This document shows positions 1 to 13,500 of a stretch of 64,000 bases of DNA, piece after piece. The DNA is taken from the NCBI GenBank assembly GCA_903813345.2, contig CAIIXF020000007.1:13314714-13378713 (forward strand), in the 5' to 3' direction. Every line of letters begins with the position of its first letter. Within the stretch, counting starts at the first letter, position 1. The notes below the pieces were generated by a model, which saw only the letters and a list, made by a program, of their open reading frames with translations, searched no databases and was not told the origin of the DNA. This DNA is from Owenia fusiformis (Eukaryota; Annelida; Polychaeta; Sabellida; Oweniidae). Both the position numbers and the translations under genes were made by a program.

Positions 1-702
1 AATTAGATTTTTTATGCTCTGGTCGGGTTAAAAAAAATTAACTTTAGAGTTGATGACATTTTTATTCCCCTGTTTCAAGTCTTGTCTGGCTTTTAGAAGC
101 AAAAACATCAAGGTATAAGACTCTGTGTTCTTAAGTGCAGGTTGTAATTACATTTATTTAGTGCGTTCTCACTTTTTTGCAGGAGCACTGAAATATTTTA
201 TCAAATTGTTATCTTGGGATCACTTTGCCTGAACAAATAAATATTTAATTAATTTACCATGTTTTCATTATTCAGGCCATTGCTTGAGATTAATCCTGTT
301 TCTGTATTTTTAAGAGTATTTGTGATGGGTGCGTTGATATAATGTTATTATGTAAATGAAGCGAAGCTATGGGTTAACTTTATGGCCGTTATGTTTTGCA
401 GGCTGTCAATTGGCTTATCCCATCGCTGCTGCGTGCTGATTGGCTGTTTTATTAGCGTATGGCGTAGGTGCAGTGCGGCTTATTTGGAGATGTCTAATGG
501 AGCTCTTTGACTGATGTATTTTCTAGTAGATTATATCAGTTGTATATTGGATTGAAATAAGAAGCTATTGTGGATTATATAAATGAATTACCATAGCTAG
601 ATGGAATACTACTTGCTATGGATATGTAAACTGCAGGATTCCATAGGCTGACTTATTCAGGGACATTGAACACTTATCATATAAATTCCCAGGTCTATCA
701 AC
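1..702. other. Region upstream of ZC3H10 (5' flank and probable 5' UTR)
   Basis: No coding sequence is recognised here. Two inverted CCAAT-box-like motifs (ATTGGC) lie near 410-445 in the most GC-rich part of the region, a plausible promoter for the gene starting at 703. AG dinucleotides after T-rich or TGC runs near 400 and 635 could be 5' UTR acceptors. The first 400 bases are AT-rich and featureless. The promoter reading is inference. Confidence 0.35.
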
Positions 703-2019
703 ATGTCTGATAACAGTGAGAATGGAGTAGAGAGTGACACTGAGAATTCCTCTGTATGCCGAGATTTCTTGCGTAATGTCTGTCGCAGAGGTAAACGTTG
801 TAAGTACCGGCACCCTGAAAACAAAAACTCAACCACTCTAAGCAAAGTAGCAGAGCTTACATTTTGTCATGACTACCAAAACACTGGCTGTAGACGTGTC
901 TCGTGTAAGTTTCTTCATTGTACACGGGAAGAGGAGGAGTATTACAAACAGACTGGTCAACTTCCTGTTCGCCTGCAGCAAGCGGCCGCATTGGGCATTG
1001 GTATAGTACCCACGGAGAACGCACCAGCCCCTGGGGAGGTCCCCATATGTAAAGACTACTTAAAAGGCGAATGCAAACGTGGTGTTAGGTGCAAATACAG
1101 ACATTTGAAATTGGCGGAGTATGAATATGAACTGCGTAGAAAAGATCGCGTAGCTAATAGACTCCCGCCATTGAACAGTAGGTTTGATACTTTTAATGAA
1201 GACTTAGAGGCTAAGATTGAGAGACTCGATAGACTAGATAGATTTGAACAGGACTTTTTAACATTAAAACGTAAGCGTATTGAATTGGATGAGTATGATC
1301 TTTATGACCGCTATGCTAGCCCACCGAACCTTCGTTCTCTAACAGACTACCAGCTTTTGGAAGAAGAGAATCTAATGTTGAGACGAAAAATTGATGACTT
1401 AAAGAAGCAAGTGTCTGACCTAACTGCCACGAATGACGTGCTGTTGGAACAAAATGCACGATATCGCACGAGCAAAGCTAATCAGTTATTGCAGGGTCTA
1501 CAGGTCCAATCAGTGTCTGTACCTCAGCCCCCTACTGTTACTATGGTAACGGTATGCGAGGCTGTTACCCCCACTGTGGCCCCGGCCCCTGTGGTACAGC
1601 GTAGTGGTGGCCCACAGCCCCTCAGTGTACTAAACAGTCAACTTCCGCACGTTACCTTGACAACCCCTGACTTGGCTCAACAGACTTCGCTACAACAGCA
1701 TCTTGCTCAAGAGCTGAACCAGCAGCAGGCCGGCGCTATCAACGTCACTGCTATTAACCCACCTCCCTGCTCTATAAGTGGATCCATACCCCCTGTGTCA
1801 GTATCTATGGCACAGCAGATTGCTACTGTCTCAATCGCACCTGTGTCTATGTCTCAGAATATGCCACGGCAAAACATGGCCCAGGCTATCAATTGTAGCA
1901 TGCCCAGTCGTGGGATTAACTGTAGCGTGCCTAGCAGTGTCATAGCAGCAACTTATGCCATGGACCCTATAACATCACACAGTCTTACTAACATGAGAAC
2001 TGAATATTCCAGGACTTAA
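703..2019 (+). CDS. ZC3H10: Zinc finger CCCH domain-containing protein 10 (ZC3H10)
   Basis: Intact single-exon reading frame of 438 codons, close to the length of vertebrate ZC3H10 (about 434). Three CCCH fingers are visible: CRDFLRNVCRRGKRCKYRH (about residues 19-37), CHDYQNTGCRRVSCKFLH (about 55-72) and CKDYLKGECKRGVRCKYRH (about 115-133), with the spacing and order of the family. A charged segment follows, then a leucine-rich coiled coil (LLEEENLMLRRKIDDLKKQ, about 221-239) that continues into TATNDVLLEQNARYR, which is highly characteristic of ZC3H10. The C-terminal 170 residues are low-complexity P/Q/V/T/S-rich, including repeated PVSMSQ/PVSVSMAQ motifs like those in the vertebrate protein. 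CCCH fingers of this type bind RNA; the vertebrate protein has been linked to microRNA processing and mitochondrial regulation. The ATG at 703 is the first in frame and sits just before the acidic N-terminus. No frameshift or internal stop is seen. Confidence 0.95.
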   Translation: MSDNSENGVESDTENSSVCRDFLRNVCRRGKRCKYRHPENKNSTTLSKVAELTFCHDYQNTGCRRVSCKFLHCTREEEEYYKQTGQLPVRLQQAAALGIGIVPTENAPAPGEVPICKDYLKGECKRGVRCKYRHLKLAEYEYELRRKDRVANRLPPLNSRFDTFNEDLEAKIERLDRLDRFEQDFLTLKRKRIELDEYDLYDRYASPPNLRSLTDYQLLEEENLMLRRKIDDLKKQVSDLTATNDVLLEQNARYRTSKANQLLQGLQVQSVSVPQPPTVTMVTVCEAVTPTVAPAPVVQRSGGPQPLSVLNSQLPHVTLTTPDLAQQTSLQQHLAQELNQQQAGAINVTAINPPPCSISGSIPPVSVSMAQQIATVSIAPVSMSQNMPRQNMAQAINCSMPSRGINCSVPSSVIAATYAMDPITSHSLTNMRTEYSRT

Positions 2020-3130
2020 TCTTCTATACTGTCATGAGACACCACATATATGACACACCCTGTACTGTATAAATTCTGCTCAATTTGAGTGCTAAAACAA
2101 AATCCAATTTCCCCAATATTAGTAATAAGAGAGAATTTCCTTATGAGTTTAAAAAGAGCTTTTTATTGGAATTTTTTCTTGTAATGAGGATAATTCCGCT
2201 AAAGCTTTAGAGTGAATATTATTGCCAGTGAATAGCACTTCGTGATAGCGAATACATAATTGGATACTTAATTCCACAAATTGGGATATGAGGCGAACTG
2301 TTTCATTGAAAAGTTGATTAATCATCTTGCTGAAAGATATTATGATAGAAGCCACGTCTTGGGAATAAATGTGCAACTATATTAAGCTCTATTCATCAAT
2401 TCAGGATGATTCTGTGTTACATTCATAATCTTATTCTGTTCTATTGGGAGATGTGAAACTAATTGAAACTTATAGGGTCACTATTATCTGACCATATCAT
2501 TACTTCTAAGGGATTAAATTGTTAATTAAGTCGGGCAGAGAGGGATGACTTTGGGATTGCTTTGTACATGATGTCAGTCTGTAAACCTTTGCAAAGACCC
2601 AAGCAGTCTCCACATGACCTACCTGAATTAGCCAGATTACACATTCTACCTTGTTGACCTTAATTAGTTACATTTCTTATTCCACACTGATTACCTTAAT
2701 TGTTCAAATTACTTATTCTATCTGTCTACATGTACCTCACCATTCTGAGCAATTTTCAAGTGATTTTGGCCTTTTTTGGGCCAAAGTTGTCAAAAGTGAA
2801 ACCCCCTGGAATTTTTCAAAAAAGTGAAATCCCTTGGCAAATCCTTTCTTGGTCGTGGTTGAAATTTTTATATTATACTTGGAAGGAAATCATATTTAAT
2901 GTACTATTGCAGTGGTTTAATGTATCACAAAAGGGTCCACTTTATATGAGAATGAAGCAGTCAAAAACCTGACAAATGTGAGCATAAAACATTACTCTGC
3001 TGTTTGTTAGAGTTAGGGGATTATGATGTCTCACAGTTTATAATAGAATAACATGAAGTTATGCAGTTCAGATTATGTTGAGAGTAACTTGATCTTTTTA
3101 AAATTCATTTCTTGGAACTGATACTATCAA
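2020..3130. other. 3' flank of ZC3H10, no gene seen
   Basis: AT-rich non-coding sequence. A candidate polyadenylation signal AATAAA lies at 2364-2369 on the + strand, about 345 nt after the ZC3H10 stop. Open frames here are short and have no recognisable content. Confidence 0.4.
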
Positions 3131-3234
3131 ATTATTATCCCACCGAACGAGGTTCAAGGGGGATATGGGAAAGCCATCCATTCATTTGTCCGGGTGATAA
3201 CACAAATACTGTTTGACGGTTTTGATTCAAATTT

Positions 3235-3770
3235 TATAGGCTTATGTCTTATGGGGGTAGAACCTCTGTTTTAAAAGGAATTTTGAATATGGCCACTCAA
3301 TTCAAAATTGGTGCCATTTTTCGTAAAAATGCAATCCGTGATATCTCAAATACCAGTTCACAGGTTTGGATCAAATTTTATATGTTGATACCTAGGGACA
3401 AAGAGGCTCAGTTCAAGAAGAGATTTTTAGTATGGCTGTTAAATTTCAAAATGGCTGCCATTTTTTGTACAAAAAACATAATTTTTGATAACTCAAATAC
3501 CATGTACCAGTAGACAGATTTGGTTGAAATTTTATGCTGGTGCCAAGGGACAAAGGAGTTTTGCTCAAGAAAATATTTTCAAGATGGCTGCTGAATTTCA
3601 AAATGGCAGTCATTTTTCATAAAAGAACGTAATCTTTGATAACTCAAATACCAGTAGAAGGATTTCATTCAAAGTTTATATGCTGATGCCTAGGAACAGA
3701 GGAGCTTTGTTCAAGAAGATTTTCAAGATGGCCACTTTTTATCAAAACGTGTTTTGTTCGGTTGGATTTG
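3235..3770. repeat. Imperfect ~170-bp tandem repeat (about 3 copies)
   Basis: A module containing TTCAAAATGGC, then TAAAAA, TTTGATAACTCAAATACC, TTTATATGCTGATGCCTAGG and TTCAAGAAGATTTTCAAGATGG recurs about three times with 10-20% divergence. The short open frames across it are artefacts of the repeat. A sequence of similar style (TTTTTTAAAATGGCCGCC) recurs at 32.5-33.5 kb. Confidence 0.6.
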
Positions 3771-4560
3771 CTACTCCGTAGAGTTGCTGTTTTCTAGTTT
3801 AATTATATACTGATTTGTATCAATACAATATTGATTTGTCCTGTTTGTCAGCCAAGGCCTAAACTGGCTGACAAAATTTTTCTTGACAACATTGATGAAA
3901 TGAGTTGATCTTTACACCACACTCTTGCTGCTTTTAGAATCCGTTGATGACAATTAGGCTCTCGAAATCACAAATCCACCTCATTTATGTTCGTGCGTTT
4001 TTTTGTGTTTTTGGGTGTACAGTGACAATGCACAGATGTTTTCAAAACTAATTGAAAAGTTGCAATTGTGATGTCAGTGGGGAATAGTTCAAATATATAT
4101 TCCCGCTTTTTTACATTTGGGGGAATATAACATTTGAAGGGGAATAGTAATTCTATTTTACGACACTTGTATTGACCAATCAGGATTAGTATTACATATT
4201 GGATATATGATAATATCAACTATCATGACTGAAATAGAGCACATTTACAACTATCATTACTGAAATTTTGACTTTGAGACAGGGGAGATGCAAAACTACC
4301 CACCCACATGTTTTTACAGAAATTTGTCCTGATTTCAATTTTTGTTGCATCAATATGTTGCCATTTACGACACAATTAACCCCTTTAAAGGAATAAGTAA
4401 TTCCTTTTAGATAAAGTGGAAAACAATATTTCCCATGTTATTTTCCCAGCTAATTTTGGTCATCCATAATGGATATCTTTAAAACCCCTCAAGGAATTAC
4501 TTATTACAAAAATTGAAAAAGCAGGGGAGGAAGGGGTTGAAAATTAGGACAAAAAATGAT
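3771..4560. other. Intergenic, no gene seen
   Basis: AT-rich sequence. A short inverted repeat is present: AAGGAATAAGTAATTCCTT near 4390, and its arm recurs inverted as GGAATTACTTATTAC near 4495. This may be the remnant of a small foldback element. Confidence 0.3.
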
Positions 4561-4875
4561 GTCATCTTACCCCTGATTGTCATCTAACCCCTGATTGTCA
4601 TCTTACCCTTGATTGTCATTTTACCCCTGATTTTCAACTAAACCCTGATTGTCATCTTACCCTTGATTGTCATCTTACCCCTGATTGTCATCTAACCCCT
4701 GATTGTCATCTTACCCTTGATTGTCATCTTACCCCTGATTTTCAACTAAACCCTGATTGTCATCTTACCCTTGATTGTCATCTTACCTTTGATTGTCATC
4801 TTACCCCTGATTGTCATCTTACCCCCGATTGTCATCTTACCCATGATTGTCATCTTACTCCTGATTGTCACCTAG
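4560..4875. repeat. 18-bp minisatellite, about 17 copies
   Basis: Tandem 18-bp unit with consensus CCCTGATTGTCATCTTAC. Variants change CCC to CCT or ATC to AAC, and a higher-order pattern of five to six units repeats. Intergenic. Confidence 0.9.
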
Positions 4876-5029
4876 TAGATGTCACCTAGTGGTGGAACTG
4901 TTCTGGGTAATTCTGTACATGAATAAGTCTGGGTCAGGTGCTTATTACTGCATTATTATGTTTAATGTTGTATTTTATTTATCAGGAAAATCCAAGATGT
5001 GATTTTGCATTTGTGTATTTATTATTTAG

Positions 5030-5405
5030 AGGTTATGTCACTATCGTGGCATATATGCCCGAGGTCTCAGTGATATATGGCCCGACCTTGGGAGGGACAT
5101 TGATCTCTGAGAACCGAGGGCATATGTGCAACGATAGTGACATAAACGATTTATAACATACCTATAATGATGTAGACTGGTCAGAGAGTACCATTTTCTT
5201 AAAGAATTGACAAACAAATGGTTTGAAAATGATTGAAATGAGTTTAGAAAAATTGCTCGCGCAGTTTTATCTTCGATTGATTGGTTATGACGTCAGCGCC
5301 TTGACCAATCAGAAAGTTAGCGGGCGCGGGCTTTTCAAAACTTATATTGGCCCGCCGTATTGTGTACACTTTGCACTGTACATCATCATAGGTATGTTAT
5401 AAAAC
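5030..5405. mobile_element. Foldback / MITE-like palindromic element
   Basis: The core palindrome has arms TTATGTCACTATCGTGGCAT (near 5034) and ATGTGCAACGATAGTGACAT (near 5125), facing each other around a GC-richer centre. A second, outer inverted pair reads TAACATACCTATAATGATG at about 5155 and CATCATCATAGGTATGTTA at about 5382. No transposase is seen, so it is interpreted as a non-autonomous foldback element. Confidence 0.6.
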
Positions 5406-5475
5406 TCATATACAATATATGTACTGCATTGGCTAACTGCATGAAATGTGCAGTATTGTAATGCACATCTAATTA

Positions 5476-5696
5476 CAGGGTGACCCAAAAAAGAGAACCC
5501 TCCAAAAATGAAATAATTTCTTTAATACACATGTAATCAGCTTCATTTTCCATATAGAGAAACTACAATCTATGGATAACAATATGAGACCAAATTTGTT
5601 ACAAAACATTCTTGTTATGGTCAATAAAAATTTGGTTGATAGGATAGGTATTTAAGAAATTATTACAATTTTAGAGGGTTGTTTTTTGGATCTCTG
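5476..5696. mobile_element. Mariner-type MITE with TA target duplication
   Basis: The left end reads CAGGGTGACCCAAAAAAGAG followed by AACCCTCC. The right end, read on the minus strand, is CAGAGATCCAAAAAACAACC followed by CTC. Both ends are directly flanked by TA (5474-5475 and 5697-5698), as expected for Tc1/mariner insertion. The element is 221 bp with no transposase frame, so it is non-autonomous. Confidence 0.65.
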
Positions 5697-8600
5697 TATA
5701 TGAAACATGCTATGAAATAATAAGATGCACTTCAAAAAACTTGCCAAATTAGTATTTTGTCTTTGTCCATATTTCTGTGCACAGTTGGCCTTTGTTGGTG
5801 TTTGTGTTACAATTTTAGGATGTGTATATTTGTATTTAGTTCCATTTGGCTTTGGGTACAATTTGCTATTAGGTGTTAAGAAATGAACTTGAACTTAATC
5901 ACTTCTAACATTCGTTTTTTGCAATGGCCATATATGGTAATACAAGAGAAGTGAGCTCTACAATTCAGACTTCTTGATTTATATGATTAGTTTGAAAATC
6001 AGGAACCTGCTAAATCGTGTGCTTAGATGAATAACAATGTGAAGAAAGATGTGAGTTAACCAGACAGAGTTCTTAACATTGTTATGGTACACTGGTTTGT
6101 TTAACATCTTAAAATTAGCAAGTATAACAATTATAATTTTTATTTAAATGTGAGTGTCAAAAACGATGTTATTGTCAAGAAGGCCATTAAAATGGACATT
6201 TACATGTTATGATGCATTTAGATAATGTAAAAATGATGTAAATTTAATATATGAAAAAGAATCTGTGGGATGGCAACCTAGTGAACAAGTTATGATGATA
6301 CATGATGTATGGTAATTAATATAAGATACATGTACTGTAAAACCTGTCTTATCTTTGCCTCTTGTGCAGGGCTTAAAAGTGTTCACATAGAGAGAGGTGA
6401 TTAGATAAAACAGCCCCCAAACTGCCAAAAATGTTCACATAGAGAGAGGTGATTATATAAAGCAGCCCCCAAACTGCCAAAAGTGTTTACATAGAGAGAG
6501 GTGATTAGATATACAGGTTTCACTGTTCTTACTGAATCTACAAAAGACCTTTGAAGTTAGAGAATGGAGTATCTGTTTCAACAAAAACTGAAAACATTTT
6601 AGTAATTGAATATGCTGTTAATGTATGAAATACTCTAGACACCCTTGTCATATGGAGGTGTTGGAAATATTGATGGCCCCACTGCTGTCATGACAAACAA
6701 CAGTCATTATGTTTTGATTATAATTTCCAGAGATGATTGACATTTTGAACATGTCTATTGCTTTATCATTAAATGTCAGATTGTAATTAGTTGATATTTG
6801 TTCAGTTGGAGCATACAAACATGCAACAAGTTGTGAATATAAATAAAAATAAATATGCCATGTAAATGTACGCATGAGAACCTTATTTGTTGGTTTTAGC
6901 AGCCTTCCTTTATCTATATACCTATATACATGTATGTAATATTGCAGACATATCTAGAGGTAAACTGGCTAAATTGTATACTCCCAATATTTGATTACAT
7001 ATCAAAGCAATAGAGAATTTGCAGATGAAGACCAAACTTCTAAATGTTAACTAATAATATATATTAATATACGTAGAAAGTGAACAAACTTTTACAAAAT
7101 GTTTCAATGATCTCACAATAAATAAAAATTGATCAAATGCAGGATTTAGAAGAAAAGTACATATTTGACATCTTTGAGCCATAACATATGAGTTTTCTTG
7201 CAGTAACATTCCTTGATTTCACTTCACTTTACATATTGGATGAGTGCACATGTTATTTTGGAATCTGTGGAGAACAACATACATAGGATGGTGTATATAT
7301 TGATGTGTCGGCTGTGCATCACTAGAAATAAACAAGCAACATAATGCAATGAATACTACTTCTATTAATTCCTTTAGTGTTCATTAATTTGATCCAAGCA
7401 AACATGACTTTATACAATTCCAAAAATTCCGTAAACATATCAACAATTTGGAAATCTCTGAGCTCTCCTAAAAGTAGCTAAATATGAAACATTCCATTTT
7501 TATTGGCATGAAAGCTTTTGTTAAGTGAAAGGATGAAACATAACATACATAGCATGATGATTCCATTAACATCATCTACAAAAAATACTTCCAAAAATAT
7601 GAGTGACAAAAACAATAGATCATATCGACTGCTTTGTTGAAACATGAACCATGTACTGGGATCAGTTTTGTTTTGAAAATGTCAACATGATCTGAACTTT
7701 TCTTCATGTGAAGGTGGATCTTATTATTAATAGGTTTTAGGGATCTTATATTTTCACACTTGACTTGAGCATCTTTCCCTGAAACTAACAGGCTAGAATA
7801 ATTTGATTATACTTAAATAAATTGTCATCTAGTTTTCAAAATGAACAATATTTTATTCCTTCCACCCATGTATCAGAATACAAACTACCATACACAGATT
7901 ATTTCTATCCGAAAGCCCATTTTTCCTTTATTTCTTTAGTTTTCAAACCAAAGTTTATTTTCTAAAAAGGTCAGATTGACCTCCCAACATGCAATGTTCT
8001 GCCCCTAGGGAGTATTTCAAAATAACTCTATATTTCATCCAGGGAATGGCTGTATATATTTCGTGAATAGAAATCTACTAAGGGTCACTGTATTTAGGCC
8101 CCTTTCTGGTTAATTACATGTGTCCTGTTAGCTGATTTTGTTTTGGAAAAATGATGTCAAAATGAAAATATCTAGGCCCCATAATCCCAAGATTTTGAGA
8201 AGGCCCCATAGGCAATTGTGAAACAGAGATTTAGTTAGTTACTGGCTCGCTTTATGTAAAGAGATTCCCTCCTACAATAGAGCAGTTCCTAATTACTTCC
8301 CTTCCACACTGATTCAATTCAATAAATCTATCTCAGCAAGAATAGTAATTGTGTTTTCTCTTGTATCAGGGAAGATTGCATTCTACTTTGTATTTGATTA
8401 TGTTGCATCAGCTCTCGTTGTTTCTCTGTTTAGCTAAAGACCTGCTGGGGAAACGTGGAAATAAAGATTACAAAATTGAAGCAATATTAGCTCTGGGAAA
8501 AAGTCCTGAATAGTGGAATTAACCCCAAAATTAGGTTTTCGTAAATAAAGAAAGGAGGGGGGGGGGGGCAAATAAAAGGGAAATGACAAAAAAGTTTGAA

Positions 8601-11420
8601 ATTGGAAAAATAACAGTTAAACTACTGCAAGTTATAAGGAAACAAAACCATAGAATCCCAAACAATTGTCAAATGTTTATTTGAAATATAGTCAAGCAAT
8701 ATCTTGAGTGTAAAGTACATGTAAACTCAGCTTCTTAATATTAAGAACATGAATCTAATGCCATAATATATTTATGTAGACAACAAAATAAAGTTTATCA
8801 TAGAACCCATTATTAGTGGGAAGGAATTATAGCTTTGGGCAAACATTCTAACAAAATCAAGTTTTATTCACTGTCATCATATCTATTGTTTCTGTATAAT
8901 ACATTTCCCTAGAGACCGCTGTAATGGCACTATTCCATGCAATTTAATTATTTTTATGCAACTGTAATGGCAATAGAGGACTAGGGACGAGTTTATCATG
9001 AGTCTGTCTAGGCATTAAAACAGTCCATTATGCACTAAGTAAATAAGTAATGTAATTTGGATAGGAACATTCTCCTCTTAGTAGGCTGTGTTTCAACTGA
9101 TATGAAGATTACTGGTATAATACCCATTAGAGTTTCCATTATTGACAAAAATGCTGATATAAACAACTGAAATCTGTTAAACTTATTTATACACAGAATA
9201 ATACTGCATTGATTTGTTTTACCAGCTGTGTTTTATTTAGGTTTAGGTGAAACCATTTTAAACATGCCAGAAAGAAATGTTGAACACAAAAGTCTGTTGG
9301 AAAGATTAAGAGGAGAGATTCCATCTGGTTTGTCCAAATTAATTGATATGTATAAGTCCTAAGCTTATAATGATTTCTTTTTATTTACAATTAGTTTTAA
9401 GCTTAGAATAGATACATTTGGATTATACAATAAGTTCTAAGCTTTTTGATAAGATCGAATATGCTCATAATGATAGAAAAGTTGATTAAACGATAACTTA
9501 ATTATCATCTTATAATGAAAATGTTTTGATTATACAAGTTCTCAGATTATATATAATAATTATATTATTATAAATAATTAATTTTGAATATGGTTTTAAT
9601 TAAAAGGTTATGTATTTTTCTGATTAAGAATATACAATCTGTAGCACAAAACACCAGAGATTTCTATTGTGAAAAACCAGTATAGTTAAAGCTCATGGGC
9701 GAGTCATTTTTTATACAGTACCATAAGTACATACAGTACCATAAGTACATACAGTAGGATATATAGTTGAACAGCAATAGAATATACATTGTAAATAACA
9801 AAACACTTTTTCTTGTAGAAGCAATTACAAACCATATTTTTAGTATGTCCTAAAATATATAAACAAACAGAATACAAAGAACCAGAAACAATTGAGTTAT
9901 AAATCCAAGGTTGAAATATACCAAAGATTCATTATTATTGTCTTACAATCAATCTGCGCAAAGCTAGAGTCTTAGTGGATAACTGGATTACTCAACTTGT
10001 CTGGATTCAGTGCCAGCAAATGTAATTTAATAATCTGTTGGAGGCTATATTCAATACAAGGTTGTACATCAACTCCTCAAATTTTGCAATGTATCTGCCT
10101 CATGGTTGCAGGGTTATTTTCTTATCATTAATCTGTTGCTAAGTGGTGGCTTTGTTGAAAAATTTTGAATAATGTTGAAAAATCCGGATTGAAGTTTAGC
10201 CTTTCTTCTCTTAGCAATTTTTTACTGAATCAATAAATTACTTTCTTTCTATTCAATCCTCACAATCATCTCCTCCAAGATTCAGAGCCAGAATAATATT
10301 TTTGAAAAAACTGAGGTCCCCATTGCCGAAAGCACCTGAATCTTGTGGATTTTTCTTTATTTCATTCTAATTTCAGTGTATTTTGCAATTTCAATTGAGG
10401 GATTCTATCAAAATGTTTCGTATCAATATCAATGTGTAAGACTGCTTGTGAGATGTTATAGAAAAATAACAATAATATATTGTTATTTTGGTTCTGTGGA
10501 CAATATCCCCAATATAGGTCTTCCACTCAATGAAATGTTCTAACTATCTAAACAAATAGGCAGATCTATAGATGTACAGTACAGGATGTTCCCAATGTGA
10601 GACACTGTTCATGTCTATGGGCAGATTGTTTTCCAAATAAATAACACTGTTATGGGGATAGAAATAGTTAAAATAACAATTAAAGCTTATGTAACTGGAT
10701 TGAACTTATTTTGGGCTGATTCTAGAATAGAGCAAAAGAGAAAATCTGAAATGTACCAAAGTGGGGAACAGATTGTGTTCTACATTCGGCTGTGGATCTT
10801 CACGCTGTATGTGTGCAATCTCTCACTTAGTTGGCCCAAAGCAAGTTGCATCTAACGGCCTATAAGACACTGGGGACATTACCTAAACAGGCATTTGGCC
10901 ACAGGCTTTTGCCACATATATAGAAATCATCGGACATCAATATATTGAATTAATCATTGTCAGAAGATTCCCGAAAATCTGGAATTTTATTTGCAACATT
11001 TGAAAAAAATCATTTCTAAATTGGAGTATTCTAAAACAGAAAGAACCCAGAATTCAAAGTTATCTCCATGTTATATTGTAGGTTCATGAAAATAAATTCA
11101 TCTTTGATTTATGGGTTATTCCCTCTCTGATTACAATAGAACTGTCCCACTTATACATTTCACATCTTTTACATGCACAAAAAGCAAATATATCAGGCCA
11201 GGTTCATGATGATAAAATTCTAGAAGTTTTGCTTTAGCGAATTTCTGAGCCCACCCTAGGGGGTGCCAGGGAAAGGAATATATACATGTAATTAGGTTGT
11301 GTTAAATATTGGCCTCATAAAAGTGGAACAATGTCATCGATATAATCCATTCTTGTAGATAATTAATTTTTGGTATATTTTGTTTCAGTTTGTAGATAAA
11401 GAGATGCTGTTGCACATATA
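5697..11420. other. Intergenic AT-rich region, no gene recognised
   Basis: No conserved protein segment was seen on either strand; open frames are short and scattered. Small local features are a G homopolymer near 8560, a duplicated CAGTACCATAAGTACATA unit near 9717-9755, and very AT-rich DNA around 9530-9600. A three-copy 52-bp repeat is listed separately. Confidence 0.5.
6379..6520. repeat. 52-bp tandem repeat, three copies
   Basis: The motif GTTCACATAGAGAGAGGTGA recurs at about 6379 and 6431, and as GTTTACATAG at 6483, giving a 52-bp period that includes CAGCCCCCAAACTGCCAAAA. Confidence 0.75.
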
Positions 11421-11424
11421 GTCA

Positions 11425-12035
11425 TGGAGCCATGTTGAGGACCCACATATTGTCATGGGAATGTGTTGAGGACCCACATATTGTCATGAAACTGTACTGA
11501 GGACTGTCATATTGTCATGGGACAGTGTTGAGGACCCAAATATCATCATGGGACTGTACTGAGGACCCACAAATCGTCATGGGACTGTCCTGAGGACCCA
11601 CATATTGTCATGGGACTGTGTTGGAGACCCAAAACTTGTCATAGAACTGTGTTGTGGACCCACATATTGCCATGAAACTGTGTTAAGGACCCATATATTG
11701 TCGTGGGACTGTACGGAGGACCCACATATTGTCATGGGACTGTGTTGGAGGCCCACAAATTGTCATAGAACTGTGTTGAGGACCCAAATATTGTCATGAA
11801 ACTGTGTTAAGGACCCATATATTGTCAGTGGACTGAGTTGAGGACTCACATATTGTCATGAAACTGTACTGAGGACTGTCATATTGTCATGGGACTGTGT
11901 TGAGGACCCACATATCGTCATGGGACTGTACTGAGGACCCACATATTGTCATGGGACTGTGTTGAGGACCCACATATCGTCATTGGACTGTACTGAGGAC
12001 CCACATATTGTCATGGGACAGGACCAAAACTTGTT
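11425..12035. repeat. 31-bp minisatellite, about 19 copies
   Basis: The unit is built on TGTTGAGGACCCACATATTG followed by TCATGGGACTG. Some units substitute GTACTGAGGAC or ATCGTCATGGG. The short + strand frame across it is a repeat artefact. Confidence 0.85.
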
Positions 12036-12039
12036 ATGG

Positions 12040-13110
12040 AACTGTGTTGGGAACATTAAAACCCAGTAAATATCCAGTATTTTGTACCTATTACAAAATA
12101 TCATGCCATTTTAACAAAAGTTTCATATATTTAAATTTTAAAGTATCTTCACCAATGAGGCCACTCATAGTTTACACAGCTACATAAGCCACGTAAATGT
12201 TGAAATGTTTGGTAAAATAACCATTATTTATTTGCATTTAAAACTACACAGTATGCCTTCATAACAGAGTGACACTGCAGGCCAATTTGAGCATTCACGT
12301 CCAAAATCATCATTTGAGTTGATCAAGGAATTTTAAAAATCAATGCACAGATCGTAGTAAATCTGTATCTTTAGTAATGAAGAGTTCACTCAAGCAAAAC
12401 TAATACATAGCAGATCAGGAGACCTTAAAGCTTCTTTTACAATAAGTTGAAATCTCGGTGGAATCAATTTGAATTATTTCACTGTTCCTTGGTTTAATCA
12501 TACACATCACTAGATTTGTGATTTGTTTTTTTCTTTCTTAGATTATTTAGAATTCTCCAAGGTGAAGTTTTAAGTTTTATTCAGTAAGTAAAATCAATTT
12601 AGATTCTTAAAGGAATACTTTTTCCAGAATGTAATTCATCAAATGTCAACTTGAATGTTGCAGTAAGATTGGAATTAGAATCCTATGGGATTTCAACTGT
12701 GACAGTACTTAGGATTCTGCCTGCATTATTTGCATCAAATGAAACTCGGAGCTACAAATTAAGTATCAATAAACTGAAGAGTACAAAATATGAATTTATA
12801 ATAATTATATTGTAATTATTTCAGTTTTATTATTGAAATAAAAATACATTTTGATATTACAACTTGCCACTCATTTATTCTACGCTTGTTTATATGCTTT
12901 ATGTAGTTTTTCATATGTTTAAATAAAGACCCCAATCTCTTTGGATCACATACAACCAAAATACAAAAATACATACTAACAAATTGCAATTTATCAACCA
13001 ATAAATTAAAACCTTCTTTCTTGTAAACATCATTTTTAAACTAAAACATTTAGAATAAGACATTTAGCAGCTAAACCTACTGATAGTGCAACTATTCATG
13101 TGTTGATGTT
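12040..13110. other. Intergenic, no gene seen
   Basis: AT-rich DNA between two minisatellites. No conserved coding sequence or clear repeat is visible. Confidence 0.4.
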
Positions 13111-13119
13111 CTTAAGATA

Positions 13120-13500
13120 AGAGCATTGTCTTGAGCCCCTTCGTTTGTATAATCCAATTATAATGAAATAGAAAGGACCCATGAGAGAGAGCCATTGAGC
13201 CCCTCCTTGTATAATCCCATTATAATAAAAAGAAAGGACCCGTGAGAGAAAGGCATTGAGCCCCTTCGTTTGTATAATCCCATTATAATGAAAAAGAAAG
13301 GACCCATGAGAGAAAGCCATTGAGCCCCTCCTTGTATAATCCCATTATAATGAAAAAGAAAGGACCCGTGAGAGAAAGGCATTGAGCCCCTTCCTTTGTA
13401 TAATCCCATTATAATGAAAAAGAAAGGACCCATGAGAGAAAGCCATTGAGCCCATTCGTTTGTATAATCTCATTATAATGAAAAAGAAAGGACCTATGTA
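13120..13500. repeat. 62-bp minisatellite, about 6 copies
   Basis: The unit contains TATAATCCCATTATAATGAA, AAAGAAAGGACCCATGAGAG and AAAGCCATTGAG, with two alternating variants (CCCTTCGTTTG or CCCCTCCTTG). Overlapping minus-strand frames rich in SHGSFLFHYNGII are a by-product of the repeat, not genes. Confidence 0.85.
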